Assembly: GCF_000832125.1 (NCBI RefSeq)
Contig: NZ_JPRK01000022.1
Coordinates: 1 to 63,235, forward strand
Source: Flavobacterium hibernum
GTDB lineage: Bacteria; Bacteroidota; Bacteroidia; Flavobacteriales; Flavobacteriaceae
Length of the DNA: 63,235 bases
Direction of reading: 5' to 3'
The notes under the pieces are model-generated. The model searched no databases. It saw only the letters and a list, made by a program, of their open reading frames with translations, and was not told the DNA's origin. Both the position numbers and the translations under genes were made by a program. Shown here piece after piece: positions 1 through 8,895 of this stretch. Every line of letters begins with the position of its first letter. Positions within the stretch are counted from its first letter, which is position 1.

Positions 1-28
1 CTCTTCGACTTCGCTCAGAGTGACAAAA
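1..28. repeat. Truncated arm of the 100-bp inverted-repeat family
   Basis: The first bases read as one arm of a hairpin element, with ttcgacttcgctcag followed by gtgac. The same core occurs in both arms of the element at 31321-31423. The partner arm would lie outside the window to the left, so only half is visible. Confidence 0.5.
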
Positions 29-59
29 TAATTATTAATTATTAATTATCAATTGTTAA

Positions 60-644
60 TTAAACTTTTACGTGTCCCCAGTTTTCGCCACTAGCAATTC
101 TGCGTATTTGCATTTCGCTTACGCCAAATTGTTTAGCGATCATTTTAAGACGTGTTTTTTGTTCTGGTCTGGCAAGGATTTTCTTGATTAACATCACTTT
201 TGTAGTGGTTAATTTTCGTCCATCGGCTTTTAAGTTGTGTTCAATTAGATTTTTTTTGGCCTGAATCACGCGTGGGCTTTTACGACTGTGTGCCATCATC
301 TCGGCTTTTGTTGCCCAGCGTAAATTACTTATATCGTCGTTACTTCTGTTGTAATCCATATGAAGAACATAAGTTTGTTCTTCTGATTCTTTTGGAATAA
401 AATATTGCGCAACTAATTTGTATAAAAACAGGTATTTGTTGACAATTTTATCGTCTTTTTTGACCTTAAATCTAAAAGTTGGATATCCGTCGCTCAAACC
501 ACCTTTTAGGAGGCGTCCGTTTTCAATTTCATCTGAAAAACTTATGAGGCGACCTCTATTTGAAATTGCGTATCTAAGTTGTAATGAGGCGTTTATTTCT
601 ATTTCTTTGAATTCTTCTTGAGGATAAAATCTGTTTTGTGGCAT
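60..644 (-). CDS. NUMOD4/HNH-like protein with a degenerate nuclease site
   Basis: This 194-aa protein has three parts. Residues 15-60 resemble NUMOD4 (SNRGRLISF, then GGLSDGYPTFRF). Residues 70-118 resemble an HNH_3 nuclease core (HMDYNRSNDDISNLRW). Residues 165-194 look like a helix-turn-helix ending in GENWGHV. Compared with homing endonucleases such as I-HmuI, the first His (H95) and middle Asn (N107) are kept. The third catalytic position, normally Asn or His, is Met116, and the residue before H95 is Leu. Nuclease activity is therefore doubtful and a DNA-binding role is possible. It stands alone, with no intron or phage genes nearby. Confidence 0.7.
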   Translation of the reverse strand: MPQNRFYPQEEFKEIEINASLQLRYAISNRGRLISFSDEIENGRLLKGGLSDGYPTFRFKVKKDDKIVNKYLFLYKLVAQYFIPKESEEQTYVLHMDYNRSNDDISNLRWATKAEMMAHSRKSPRVIQAKKNLIEHNLKADGRKLTTTKVMLIKKILARPEQKTRLKMIAKQFGVSEMQIRRIASGENWGHVKV

Positions 645-788
645 TTTCTTTTACATTTGATTTTTTGATTCTCAAAGATAAAGAATAAAGAAAAATAGAA
701 TACTATCGCGCTGGTTCTGAACTATCACATTTATGATTCTTATAACGCTAATTTAACTTTTTTAAGAACTTTTTTAGCATTTGAAAAC

Positions 789-2543
789 CTAGTTAGCGAC
801 CGAAAATTGCGAATCGTAGAGGTTTTTGTAATAACCGTCGACTTTATTCAGTAATTCCTGATGTGTTCCTTGCTCTACAATTAGACCTTTATCCATAACC
901 ACAATTTTATCAGCATTTACAATTGTTGCCAAGCGGTGCGCTATAATAATCGAAGTTCTTCCTTTGGTAATAGTTTCGGTCGCACGCTGAATCAATTCTT
1001 CAGAATAAGTATCGATTGATGAGGTGGCTTCATCTAAAATTAAAATACTCGGATTACTTACATACGAACGCAAAAAGGCAATCAACTGTCGTTGTCCAGA
1101 CGAAAGCATCACACCGCGTTCTTTTACATCAAAATCATAACCATCGGGCAAACTCATGATAAACTCATGAACACCAATTTTTTTGGCAGCATCAAGAACT
1201 TTCTCACGCGTAATTTCGGGATTATGCAAAGTGATATTGTTGTAAATCGTATCGGCAAATAAAAAGACATCTTGCAAAACCACTGCAATTTGTTTTCTTA
1301 ATGAAGCCAATGTATAGTTTTCGATATTTTGTCCGTCAATAAAAATGGTTCCGCTATTAATCTCGTAGAAACGATTCAATAAGTTAATAATTGTCGATTT
1401 TCCTGCACCGGTCGAACCTACAATCGCAATCGTTTGTCCAGAAGCTACAGATAAATCGATACCTTTAATCACTTCCTCTTCCGGAATATAACTAAAACGT
1501 ACATCCTTAAATTCAATACTTCCTTCAAAAACCGGAGCTTCAAGAGTTCCCGTATCCTGAATATGATCTTGAGTGTCAATAATGTCAAAAACACGATTGG
1601 CAGCAATCATTCCTAGTTGCATCTCGTTAAATTTATCTGCAATCTGACGCAACGGATTAAACAACATTCCGATAAACATGGTATAAGAGAACAAATCTCC
1701 AAAAGTTGTAAAATGATCACCGTTTAGGATTTTAAAACCTCCATAAACCACCACTAATCCTAAAGTAATAGACGAAATAATATCTGCAATAGGAAAGAAT
1801 ATTGAGTTGTATAAAATTGTTTTTATCCAAGCGACACGATGTTTATTGTTGATTTCTTTGAAGTTTTCGGCCTCAACTTTTTCACGGTTAAAAAGCTGAA
1901 CAATCTTCATACCTGTAACACGTTCTTGTACAAAAGAGTTCATATTAGCAATTTGTGTACGAACTTCCTCAAAAGCAACCTGCATTTTGCGCTGAAAAAT
2001 TCTAGTGATAAAAACCAAAATAGGCATGGCAACCACTACAATCCAAGTCAGTTTCCAGTTCATGTAAAACATAAAAATCAGTACAACAAGCATTTTCATC
2101 AAGTCGCTAATAATCATAAACAAACCTTGACTAAAGATACGTGCGATCGATTCAATGTCTGATACAGATCTGGTTACCAATTGTCCTACAGGAACCAAAT
2201 CAAAATATTTCATTCTAAAACTTAAAATATGTTTAAAAAGTTTCGTACGAATATCTTTTACAATGTCTTGCCCCAACCAATTGGCCCAATACACAAAGTA
2301 AAACTGAGAGAAAACTTCGAACAAAAGAACAATGCCCATTAAAATGATGTACATCAATAAACCTTCTTTATCGTGCGTTTTAATATAGCCGTCAACCGTT
2401 TGTTTTAATAAGTAAGGACGAAGTGCAGCAAAAATCGACAAAGAAATTGCAAAAATAATAACGCCATAATAACGCCATTTATATGGTTTTGTATATTTTA
2501 AAATTCGTTTGAATAATCCGGTATCAAATGCTTTTGCTTTCAT
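789..2543 (-). CDS. ABC exporter, fused permease and ATPase (MsbA/MdlB type)
   Basis: This 584-aa half-transporter would pump a lipid, drug or peptide out of the inner membrane, working as a homodimer or heterodimer. Residues 1-320 form the six-helix type I exporter domain. The ATPase domain has Walker A GSTGAGKST at 376-384, signature LSSGQ at 480-484, Walker B LILDEA at 501-506 and the H-loop His at 536. The signature is LSSGQ rather than LSGGQ, a tolerated variant. Its length is typical of single-subunit exporters. It lies downstream of truA on the same strand, separated by a repeat. The substrate cannot be read from sequence. Confidence 0.9.
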   Translation of the reverse strand: MKAKAFDTGLFKRILKYTKPYKWRYYGVIIFAISLSIFAALRPYLLKQTVDGYIKTHDKEGLLMYIILMGIVLLFEVFSQFYFVYWANWLGQDIVKDIRTKLFKHILSFRMKYFDLVPVGQLVTRSVSDIESIARIFSQGLFMIISDLMKMLVVLIFMFYMNWKLTWIVVVAMPILVFITRIFQRKMQVAFEEVRTQIANMNSFVQERVTGMKIVQLFNREKVEAENFKEINNKHRVAWIKTILYNSIFFPIADIISSITLGLVVVYGGFKILNGDHFTTFGDLFSYTMFIGMLFNPLRQIADKFNEMQLGMIAANRVFDIIDTQDHIQDTGTLEAPVFEGSIEFKDVRFSYIPEEEVIKGIDLSVASGQTIAIVGSTGAGKSTIINLLNRFYEINSGTIFIDGQNIENYTLASLRKQIAVVLQDVFLFADTIYNNITLHNPEITREKVLDAAKKIGVHEFIMSLPDGYDFDVKERGVMLSSGQRQLIAFLRSYVSNPSILILDEATSSIDTYSEELIQRATETITKGRTSIIIAHRLATIVNADKIVVMDKGLIVEQGTHQELLNKVDGYYKNLYDSQFSVAN

Positions 2544-2552
2544 TTATTTTTT

Positions 2553-2693
2553 AGGAGCTATTCCTGCTTTTCGTTACAAGTTTTTCTCAAAAATGGGTTT
2601 TTGTATTATTTTTATAAAGCTTCCGTTGGTCGCTTCATAAAAACACAAAAACTACATTTTTTTCAAAAAAGCTTTTCACTGCAATCAGGGCTA
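2553..2693. repeat. Dispersed flavobacterial intergenic repeat, copy 1
   Basis: The segment begins aggagctattcctgc and ends cactgcaatcagggcta. A diverged copy at 39469-39545 begins aggagctaatcccgct and ends cacttctatcggggcta. Both carry a hairpin-forming middle. It fills the gap between truA and the ABC transporter and includes the truA stop codon. Confidence 0.55.
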
Positions 2694-3431
2694 TTTTATG
2701 ATGTAATCGTATTTTATTTCGGTTAAATATAATCCGTGTGCCGGAACCGAAAAACCGGCTTTTTCTCTGCTTTTACTAGCAATAATATTTTCAAAATCTG
2801 CCAGAGAAATTTTATGAAGACCTATATTTACTAAAGTTCCAACAATAGAACGAACCATATTTCTTAAAAATCTATTGGCCGAAATTGTAAAAATTAGTGT
2901 ATTGTTTTCCTGTTTCCAATGCGCTTCAAATATGGTACAATCAAAAGTATTTACATCTGTATTTACTTTCGAGAAACATTGAAAATCGGTGTGATTCAAC
3001 AAAATTTTAGCAGCTTCATTCATCAAAGCTACATCTAATTTTTGATTAAAATACCAGCTAAATTCCTGTAAAAACGGATTTTTAACAGTATTGATATGAT
3101 ATTCATATGTTCTTTTTGTAGCATCAAATCGGCAATGTGCGTCGTCTTTTACCAAAATAATGTCAAAAATGGCAATGTCCTTTGGTAAATATGAATTGAG
3201 TTTATGTATCAAACTAGGAACATCAAGCGAAGTTTCGACATCAAAATGTCCGTACATTTCCTGTGCATGAACACCAGTGTCAGTTCTTCCGGCACCCATA
3301 ACATTTATAGGAGCATTTAATAAAACAGAAAGCGCTTTGTTTAAAGTTTCCTGAACAGAAGATGCATTGGGCTGAAATTGCCAACCATGATAATGTGTTC
3401 CGTTATATGCAAATTGAATAAAATATCTCAA
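2691..3431 (-). CDS. truA: tRNA pseudouridine(38-40) synthase TruA
   Basis: This 246-aa enzyme converts uridines 38-40 of the tRNA anticodon arm to pseudouridine. The catalytic Asp is D51 in GAGRTDTGVHA. The N-terminal FAYNGTHYHGWQFQ and the C-terminal FLRNMVRSIVGTL are standard TruA segments, and the length is normal for the family. The stop codon (TAG) lies at the edge of a dispersed repeat. It may be cotranscribed with the ABC exporter downstream, with the repeat between them. Confidence 0.96.
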   Translation of the reverse strand: MRYFIQFAYNGTHYHGWQFQPNASSVQETLNKALSVLLNAPINVMGAGRTDTGVHAQEMYGHFDVETSLDVPSLIHKLNSYLPKDIAIFDIILVKDDAHCRFDATKRTYEYHINTVKNPFLQEFSWYFNQKLDVALMNEAAKILLNHTDFQCFSKVNTDVNTFDCTIFEAHWKQENNTLIFTISANRFLRNMVRSIVGTLVNIGLHKISLADFENIIASKSREKAGFSVPAHGLYLTEIKYDYIIK

Positions 3432-3899
3432 GGTGAAGGTTCAAAGGTTCAGAGATGCAAAGGTACAAAGAATTTTTTCTTTATGGGTTCAAAGTAACAA
3501 AGGGGCAAAGGTTCAAAGGTTTTTTGCGATACTTGAGTAGGTGAATTTTATAGATGTTTATGCCTGATAGGTTTTTAAAACCTGTCAGGTGAATAATGAA
3601 CAGATATAAAAGGTCTTGCTATACTTTTGAAAAAAGTTGGTTTCTGTAAGTCTGATTAATGAAACCTATGAACCTTTGTATCTCTGAGCCTTTGCACCTT
3701 CTTAAAAACTGTTAACGTCCAAAATACCAATCATAGTTTATTCACTGAAAAATCGTGTCAGAAATTGACAATTCCAACGATTTAACTAGAGCTTATTTTT
3801 AACATAATTTATGAAAAATTGGCAAATGTTAATTTTGAAAATATTTTATTTTAACAGGAAATATTTCTATTATGTTTGTAGTCTAATAAATCAAAAACT
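3432..3899. other. Intergenic region of repeats and hairpins
   Basis: No gene is seen. The part next to truA holds short repeated words such as ggttcaaagg and gcaaaggt, and their reverse complements recur near 3665-3705, so the two ends could pair. A hairpin at 3563-3589 pairs cctgataggtttt with aaaacctgtcagg, with one wobble pair. The last part holds the promoter of the gene at 3900. Confidence 0.5.
3871..3878 (+). promoter_or_regulatory. Candidate -7 element upstream of the SPFH gene
   Basis: TATGTTTG matches the Bacteroidota -7 consensus TAnnTTTG and lies 21 nt before the start codon. No convincing -33 TTTG is present at the right distance, so this call rests on the -7 element alone. Confidence 0.4.
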
Positions 3900-5813
3900 A
3901 TGAATGAAATTACTTCTTATTGGTGGATAATTTTAATCTTATTCTCCATTATTTTTTACAAATTTATTTTGCGCGTTTTCTTTGGAATGGTAATGGTTCC
4001 CGAAGATAAAATTGGTTTAGTGACCAAAAAATTCGTTTTGTTTGGAGCCGATAGGTCGCTTCCGGATGGTCGTATTATTGCGACAAAAGGAGAAGCAGGT
4101 TATCAGGCGCAAACTTTAGCTCCGGGTTTATACTGGGGAATGTGGATCTGGCAATATTCAATCGATATGACTGGATTTACAATTATTCCGGAAGGAAAAA
4201 TTGGATTGGTTTTAAGTAAAGATGGACAAGAAATTCCTACTGGACGAATCTTGGCCAGAAGAATTGAAAGTGACAATTTTCAGGATGCTACCGCATTCTT
4301 AAACAATGGTGGACAAAAAGGTCGTCAGACGGCATTTATTACAACAGGTTCTTATCGTATTAATACCTTTTTATTCGAGATCGTAATTGCAGATCAAGTT
4401 AAGATCTACGAGAATATGATTGGTATTGTAACTGCTCTGGATGGAGAGCCAATTCCGCAAGGACAAATTGCAGGTAAATTTGTTGAAGGACATAATAACT
4501 TTCAGGATTTTGACCAGTTTTTAGGCAAAGGTGGTAACCGTGGATTACAGCCTCAGGTAATGTTGGCGGGTTCTTATTATATTAATACATGGGGAATTTT
4601 AATTGAACAAAACCCAATGACAGATGTGCCAATTGGATATGTTGGAGTCGTAATTTCATATATTGGTGAAGACGGACAAGACGTAACAGGAGATACGTTT
4701 AAACACGGAAATATTGTTTCAAAAGGGCAACGTGGTGTCTGGATGGAGCCTTTTGGACCTGGAAAATATGCTCTGAATAAGTACACGACAAAACTAGAAC
4801 CAGTTCCAACAACAAACTTGGTTTTAAACTGGGCAAATGCCAGAAGCGAGTCGCATGATTTAGATAAAAACTTATCTACAATTACCGTTCGTTCAAAAGA
4901 TGGTTTCCCTTTTAATCTGGACGTTGCACAAATTATTCACGTTCCGGCTGCCGAGGCGCCAAAAGTAATTGCGCGTTTTGGAAGCATGAACAACTTGGTT
5001 TCTCAGGTTCTAGAGCCTACAATTGGTAACTATTTTAGAAACTCGGCTCAGGATAGCGATGTAATTTCTTTTTTGTCAACTAGAAAAGAGCGTCAGGAAT
5101 CTGCTAAAAACCATATCAAGTTAGTACTTGATGAATATAACGTAAACGCTGTTGATACATTAATTGGAGATATTGTTCCGCCAGATTCATTGATGAAAAC
5201 TTTAACGGATAGAAAATTAGCCGAAGAAGAGCAAAAAACCTATCAAACTCAAAGAATGGCGCAGGAACAGCGTCAGGGAATGGAAAAAGAGACGGCAATT
5301 GCAGATATGCAAAAAGAAATTGTTAGAGCATCTCAAAGTGTTGAAATTGCGCAACGTACTGCTGATGCAACCGTCAAGAAAGCAGAAGGTGATGCAACAA
5401 GTTTAAAACTGAATGTAAACGCTGAAGCCGAAGCAACAAAAATGCGTGCAAATGCCGAAGCTGAAGCTACAAAAGCAAGGGCAGGAGCACAGGCAGAAGC
5501 AACGAAGCTAAACGCAAGTGCTGAAGCTGAACGAATCTCAAAAACTGGTTTGGCAGAAGCAGAAAAAATTATGGCAATTGGTAAATCGACTGCCGAATCG
5601 TACCAACTTCAAGTTAGCGCAATGGGTGGTGATAACTTTACCCGATATAAAGTAACCGAAGAAATTGGTAAAGGAAATATCAAAGTAATTCCGGATGTTT
5701 TGATTTCAGGAAATGGCGGCTCTGATGGATCAATCAGCGGTTTATTAGGATTAAAATTAATGGAAATGATGGATACAAAAGATTCGAAAGATTTAAAAAA
5801 TCCTAAGAAATAA
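3900..5813 (+). CDS. SPFH/flotillin-like membrane protein with N-terminal repeats
   Basis: This 637-aa protein starts with one membrane segment (residues 8-30). Four imperfect repeats follow at about 32-95, 96-167, 168-236 and 243-300, each beginning with a pattern like IPEGKIGLV. An SPFH/band 7 domain spans about 300-430. A long Ala/Glu/Lys-rich coiled coil at 430-560 contains runs such as AEAEATKMRANAEAEATK, and a Gly-rich tail ends the protein. Flotillin-type proteins organise membrane microdomains. The repeats, SPFH domain and coiled coil in that order recall the major vault protein, which is inference only. The gene stands alone, with its own promoter and terminator. Confidence 0.85.
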   Translation: MNEITSYWWIILILFSIIFYKFILRVFFGMVMVPEDKIGLVTKKFVLFGADRSLPDGRIIATKGEAGYQAQTLAPGLYWGMWIWQYSIDMTGFTIIPEGKIGLVLSKDGQEIPTGRILARRIESDNFQDATAFLNNGGQKGRQTAFITTGSYRINTFLFEIVIADQVKIYENMIGIVTALDGEPIPQGQIAGKFVEGHNNFQDFDQFLGKGGNRGLQPQVMLAGSYYINTWGILIEQNPMTDVPIGYVGVVISYIGEDGQDVTGDTFKHGNIVSKGQRGVWMEPFGPGKYALNKYTTKLEPVPTTNLVLNWANARSESHDLDKNLSTITVRSKDGFPFNLDVAQIIHVPAAEAPKVIARFGSMNNLVSQVLEPTIGNYFRNSAQDSDVISFLSTRKERQESAKNHIKLVLDEYNVNAVDTLIGDIVPPDSLMKTLTDRKLAEEEQKTYQTQRMAQEQRQGMEKETAIADMQKEIVRASQSVEIAQRTADATVKKAEGDATSLKLNVNAEAEATKMRANAEAEATKARAGAQAEATKLNASAEAERISKTGLAEAEKIMAIGKSTAESYQLQVSAMGGDNFTRYKVTEEIGKGNIKVIPDVLISGNGGSDGSISGLLGLKLMEMMDTKDSKDLKNPKK

Positions 5814-5899
5814 TAATTGTTGTAAAATGTTAGATGTGAAATGTAAAACACATCGTATATCGTACAGACGCACTGTTGTGCGTCTAACTCAAAGTTTTG

Positions 5900-5930
5900 A
5901 ATCCGGTCTGCACCTGCAGATCGGATTTTT
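5900..5930 (+). terminator. Intrinsic terminator after the SPFH gene
   Basis: A 13-bp stem pairs aatccggtctgca with tgcagatcggatt around a 2-nt loop, with one G-T wobble, and runs into six T. A smaller hairpin, agacgcac paired with gtgcgtct, precedes it at 5866-5885. Confidence 0.8.
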
Positions 5931-5940
5931 TATATGAAAA

Positions 5941-6030
5941 AAAACTTAGAACCTTAGCGCCTCAGAATCTTAGCACCTTTAAAAAAACCTTAGTACCTTT
6001 GCGCCTCTGAATCTTTGCCCCTTAAAAAAA
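5941..6030. repeat. Word-like tandem repeats (ccttagcgcctc type)
   Basis: Short near-identical words, such as accttagcgcctcagaatct and acctttgcgcctctgaatct, follow one another directly before the next gene. Related words occur at 3432-3520, 3665-3705, 10755-10785 and 10925-10965. They look like a dispersed flavobacterial repeat. Confidence 0.45.
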
Positions 6031-6032
6031 GA

Positions 6033-6527
6033 ATGAAAAAAATCCTATTACTTTCCGATACTCACAGTCATATTGACGATACTATTTTAAAATATGTAAA
6101 TCAGGCCGATGAAGTTTGGCATGCTGGAGATATTGGAGATTTGCATGTTACAGATACTATAAAAAAGTTAAAACCTTTGCGTTGTGTTTATGGTAATATT
6201 GATGATGCGCAGGCAAGATTAGAATTTCCGTTGCACAATCGATTTATGTGTGAAAATGTTTCGGTTTGGATAACGCATATTGGTGGATATCCGGGAAAAT
6301 ATAATCCTGCTATAAGAGAAGAGATGACGTCAAATCCGCCTAAATTATTTATTTGCGGGCATTCACATATTTTGAAAGTGATGTTTGATAAAAAGAATAA
6401 TTTATTGCATATGAATCCAGGTGCCGCAGGAAAAAGCGGATTTCATCAAGTTCGAACCATGTTACGATTTGTAATTGACGATGATAAAATAAAAGATCTG
6501 GAAATTGTTGAAATAGGGAAAAAATAA
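6033..6527 (+). CDS. YfcE/MJ0936-type metallophosphoesterase
   Basis: This 164-aa cytoplasmic phosphodiesterase has a two-metal calcineurin-like fold. Metal-binding motifs are in order: SDTHSH at the N-terminus, GDIGD, GNID, GHSH and NPGA. The ATG at 6033 is preferred because MKKILLLSDTHSH is the usual start of the family. An in-frame TTG at 6015 lies inside repeat sequence. Proteins of this type hydrolyse phosphodiesters such as cyclic nucleotides in vitro. The gene converges with a histidine kinase gene only 6 nt away. Confidence 0.9.
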   Translation: MKKILLLSDTHSHIDDTILKYVNQADEVWHAGDIGDLHVTDTIKKLKPLRCVYGNIDDAQARLEFPLHNRFMCENVSVWITHIGGYPGKYNPAIREEMTSNPPKLFICGHSHILKVMFDKKNNLLHMNPGAAGKSGFHQVRTMLRFVIDDDKIKDLEIVEIGKK

Positions 6528-6533
6528 TTTTGT

Positions 6534-7448
6534 CTAATGAGGAATTGGGACTTGAATTTTAATCGAAGTTCCCTCGTTAGGTTTTGAATTAATAGTGATG
6601 CTTCCTTTGTATTTTTTAATTCGGGCTCTAATTCGGTTCAGGCCAAAACCTTCGACTTCTTTAAGTTTTTCCGTCTTAAAACCTATTCCATTATCGTGAA
6701 TCATAATTGTAAATTGATTTTGTTTTTCAGATAATGTAATGTGTGCTTTTTTTGCGTCACTGTGTTTTATAATATTATTGAACAGTTCGGTTATAATAAA
6801 ATAAAGCTTCATCTCAAATTTTTCACTATATCTTTTTTCGGTTGAAATGGTGCTTGAAAATTTAAATTTTAAACTTGAGTTTGATATTCTTTCGCATAAG
6901 TCTTCCAATGCATAAATTAATCCAAAACGAACTAAGAGTGTCGGAACCAAGTCGTGCGACATGTCGCGTAATAAATCGTGAGCTTCTTCGAGAATAGCTT
7001 TAGCCTTCCTGATTTCTTCAGATTTTATGTTATTTTGTGTCGTATAAACATTCAAATGAAGTCCAACAGAAGAGAGTAAGGAATTAATGTTGTCGTGCAA
7101 AAAAGAGGCGATTTTTTTATGTTCAATTTCTTGACTATCAATACCTGCATTAATTACATTTAGAAGTATTTTTTGCTTCGTGTCTTTTCTTTTTATCGTT
7201 TGTTTTAGTTTGTTATTTTGATAGAAAAAAAAGAATAAAATAAACACTAAGATGGTGAGTACTATAGATAAACTGAGTGTTTCTTTGCTTTTAAATTTTT
7301 CAGTATGATGAATTTCTGAAGTATTGTGTTTTTGCAGATTTTCAGAGAAGTTAATCTTTGTTTCAGAAGTAACTGTTTTTTTCTGACCAAAAGCAATGCT
7401 TGCAGAAATGAAAAAAAATGATAAAATAAAAGTTCGGAAAATTGACAT
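6534..7448 (-). CDS. Sensor histidine kinase, NarL/DesK type
   Basis: This 304-aa membrane kinase has a signal peptide (residues 1-21), a short periplasmic stretch, one membrane helix at about 58-77, a HisKA_3 dimerisation helix with the phospho-acceptor H118 in SFLHDN, and an HATPase_c domain. That domain has its N-box at about 221-230 (ELFNNIIKHS), DNGIG at 252-256 and GFGLNRIRAR near 267. The periplasmic part is only about 35 residues, so the signal may be membrane-borne or come from a partner. It is cotranscribed with the response regulator 37 nt upstream. Confidence 0.92.
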   Translation of the reverse strand: MSIFRTFILSFFFISASIAFGQKKTVTSETKINFSENLQKHNTSEIHHTEKFKSKETLSLSIVLTILVFILFFFFYQNNKLKQTIKRKDTKQKILLNVINAGIDSQEIEHKKIASFLHDNINSLLSSVGLHLNVYTTQNNIKSEEIRKAKAILEEAHDLLRDMSHDLVPTLLVRFGLIYALEDLCERISNSSLKFKFSSTISTEKRYSEKFEMKLYFIITELFNNIIKHSDAKKAHITLSEKQNQFTIMIHDNGIGFKTEKLKEVEGFGLNRIRARIKKYKGSITINSKPNEGTSIKIQVPIPH

Positions 7449-7485
7449 AAAACATATGAATTATAGATACGGTTTTCTGATTGAT

Positions 7486-8148
7486 TTAAGGATTTATCAG
7501 GTTGTTTTTTAAAGCATATTTTACAAGACCAATTGTATTTTTGGTTTGTAATTTTTTCATGATATTTTTTCGATGAGTTTCAACGGTGTGTGTACTAATA
7601 AAAAGTTGTTCGCTTATTTCTTTGCCACTATATTCTAGTGAAATTAAAGTAACAATTTCAATTTCTCTAGCGCTTAAAATTGGGTTTTCGATGTAATGAT
7701 TTCTGTTAAGTTTAGGATTGTTATGAGTAAAACTATTGAAAATTTTTTCTCGAACAGTGTCGCAGAAATATTCTTGACCTAGATGCACGGTTTCTATAGC
7801 TTTAATGATGTTTTCGCCAGCGCATTTTTTAGTTAGATAACCTTTTGCGCCCAGTTTCATAACTTCTTTTATGATTTTGAGATCGTCATAACTAGACAAG
7901 ATGATTATATTGCACGGAAATTTTTTTTGACTGAATTCTTTAAGTACTTCTATTCCATCTTTTTTAGGCATACTAATATCCAGAACTAAGATGTTTGCAT
8001 TGTTTGCAATAACGTCATCATAAATATTGATTCCATCCTGAGAACTGCCAACAACTTCAAAATTTGTAACGGTCTGCAGTAAATTAGTAAGTCCATCAAT
8101 AAGTACCTGATGATCATCGGCAAGATGAATCCTTATTTTGTTCTTCAT
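7486..8148 (-). CDS. LuxR/NarL-family response regulator
   Basis: This 220-aa DNA-binding regulator has an N-terminal receiver domain with acidic pair D11-D12 and phospho-acceptor D57 (LVLDISMPKKDG). The C-terminal LuxR helix-turn-helix spans about 155-215 (LSAREIEIVTLI, then ISTHTVETHRKNIMKKL). It lies immediately upstream of the kinase on the same strand and is surely its partner. The target genes are not evident from the neighbourhood. Confidence 0.94.
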   Translation of the reverse strand: MKNKIRIHLADDHQVLIDGLTNLLQTVTNFEVVGSSQDGINIYDDVIANNANILVLDISMPKKDGIEVLKEFSQKKFPCNIIILSSYDDLKIIKEVMKLGAKGYLTKKCAGENIIKAIETVHLGQEYFCDTVREKIFNSFTHNNPKLNRNHYIENPILSAREIEIVTLISLEYSGKEISEQLFISTHTVETHRKNIMKKLQTKNTIGLVKYALKNNLINP

Positions 8149-8169
8149 GATTTTTTATGGTATTTCATG

Positions 8170-8177
8170 CAAAATTA
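8170..8177 (-). promoter_or_regulatory. Candidate -7 element for the two-component operon
   Basis: On the minus strand this reads TAATTTTG, matching TAnnTTTG, and lies 21 nt before the response regulator start. A TTCTG further upstream is a weak -33 match. Confidence 0.4.
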
Positions 8178-8234
8178 TGAAGGAATGAGGGCAGAAGTTA
8201 CCTGTATAAGCTTAATTTATGATTGAATAAGACA

Positions 8235-8264
8235 CAAAAAAACCCGAATTATAAAATTCGGGTT
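8235..8264 (-). terminator. Intrinsic terminator after the DUF4293 gene
   Basis: On the minus strand the stem AACCCGAAT/ATTCGGGTT runs into seven T. It lies 31 nt past the stop codon of the gene at 8296. Confidence 0.8.
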
Positions 8265-8295
8265 CTCTTCGCACAAAAAACTTAAGTTTATAGGT

Positions 8296-8712
8296 TTATC
8301 TCAAACGATCTACAGATTTTACAAGATCTTCGTCCTTTTTGATGGCCTTATTAGCTAATACTAATAATACGATAGCAACAATAGGTAGAAACATCCCAAT
8401 ACCTTTCTCAGACACAACTGCTGTTGCGTCTCCAGATAAATTTAGAGAGCGATATACAAATAATCCTAATAAAATTAAATTTAATATTATGTTCAGTCTG
8501 CCCATCACAAACTGATTTTGTCTTTTTTTGTATGAAATGATACTAATGATTGTAAGCATAGTGCTTAAGCCAACAATTACAGTGTAAATTGGATCTTGAT
8601 TAAAATAGAATGGTGTTCCTGTTTTTAATGTCCATAAAGGAATAAAAAGCATTAAAACACTTGTTGCTATAAATGCAAGAATTAAATATACTGTTTGAAT
8701 TCGTTGTATCAT
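8296..8712 (-). CDS. DUF4293 family membrane protein
   Basis: This 138-aa protein has four predicted membrane helices and begins MIQRIQTVYLILAFIAT, the usual opening of the Bacteroidota DUF4293 family. No catalytic residues stand out and its function is unknown. It is divergent from rho across 183 nt and has its own terminator. A perfect inverted repeat overlaps its start codon and putative promoter, suggesting control at initiation. Confidence 0.85.
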   Translation of the reverse strand: MIQRIQTVYLILAFIATSVLMLFIPLWTLKTGTPFYFNQDPIYTVIVGLSTMLTIISIISYKKRQNQFVMGRLNIILNLILLGLFVYRSLNLSGDATAVVSEKGIGMFLPIVAIVLLVLANKAIKKDEDLVKSVDRLR

Positions 8713-8737
8713 TTTGTAAAATTGTTTTACAAAAATA
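8712..8737 (-). promoter_or_regulatory. Inverted repeat over the promoter and start of the DUF4293 gene
   Basis: TTTTGTAAAA and TTTTACAAAA are separated by 3 nt (8712-8734) and form a perfect 10-bp inverted repeat. It begins at the first base of the start codon and overlaps a minus-strand TATTTTTG (8730-8737), a match to TAnnTTTG. It may be an operator or an RNA hairpin near the ribosome site. Confidence 0.4.
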
Positions 8738-8895
8738 TATTTTCTTTTTTTAAAATACTATTGTCTGATTAAATTTTATTCGTATTATTGCATCATAATA
8801 CCGTAAGCACTTCATACTGCGGGCAATTGAAAAAAAATATCTACCTATTCTTTTTACAGTTTTTCCTTTAAAATAATTAAATTCATAGAACATTC

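Noticed and set aside
60..644. Group I intron or active homing element
   Set aside because: No intron or interrupted gene surrounds it and the HNH catalytic site is incomplete.
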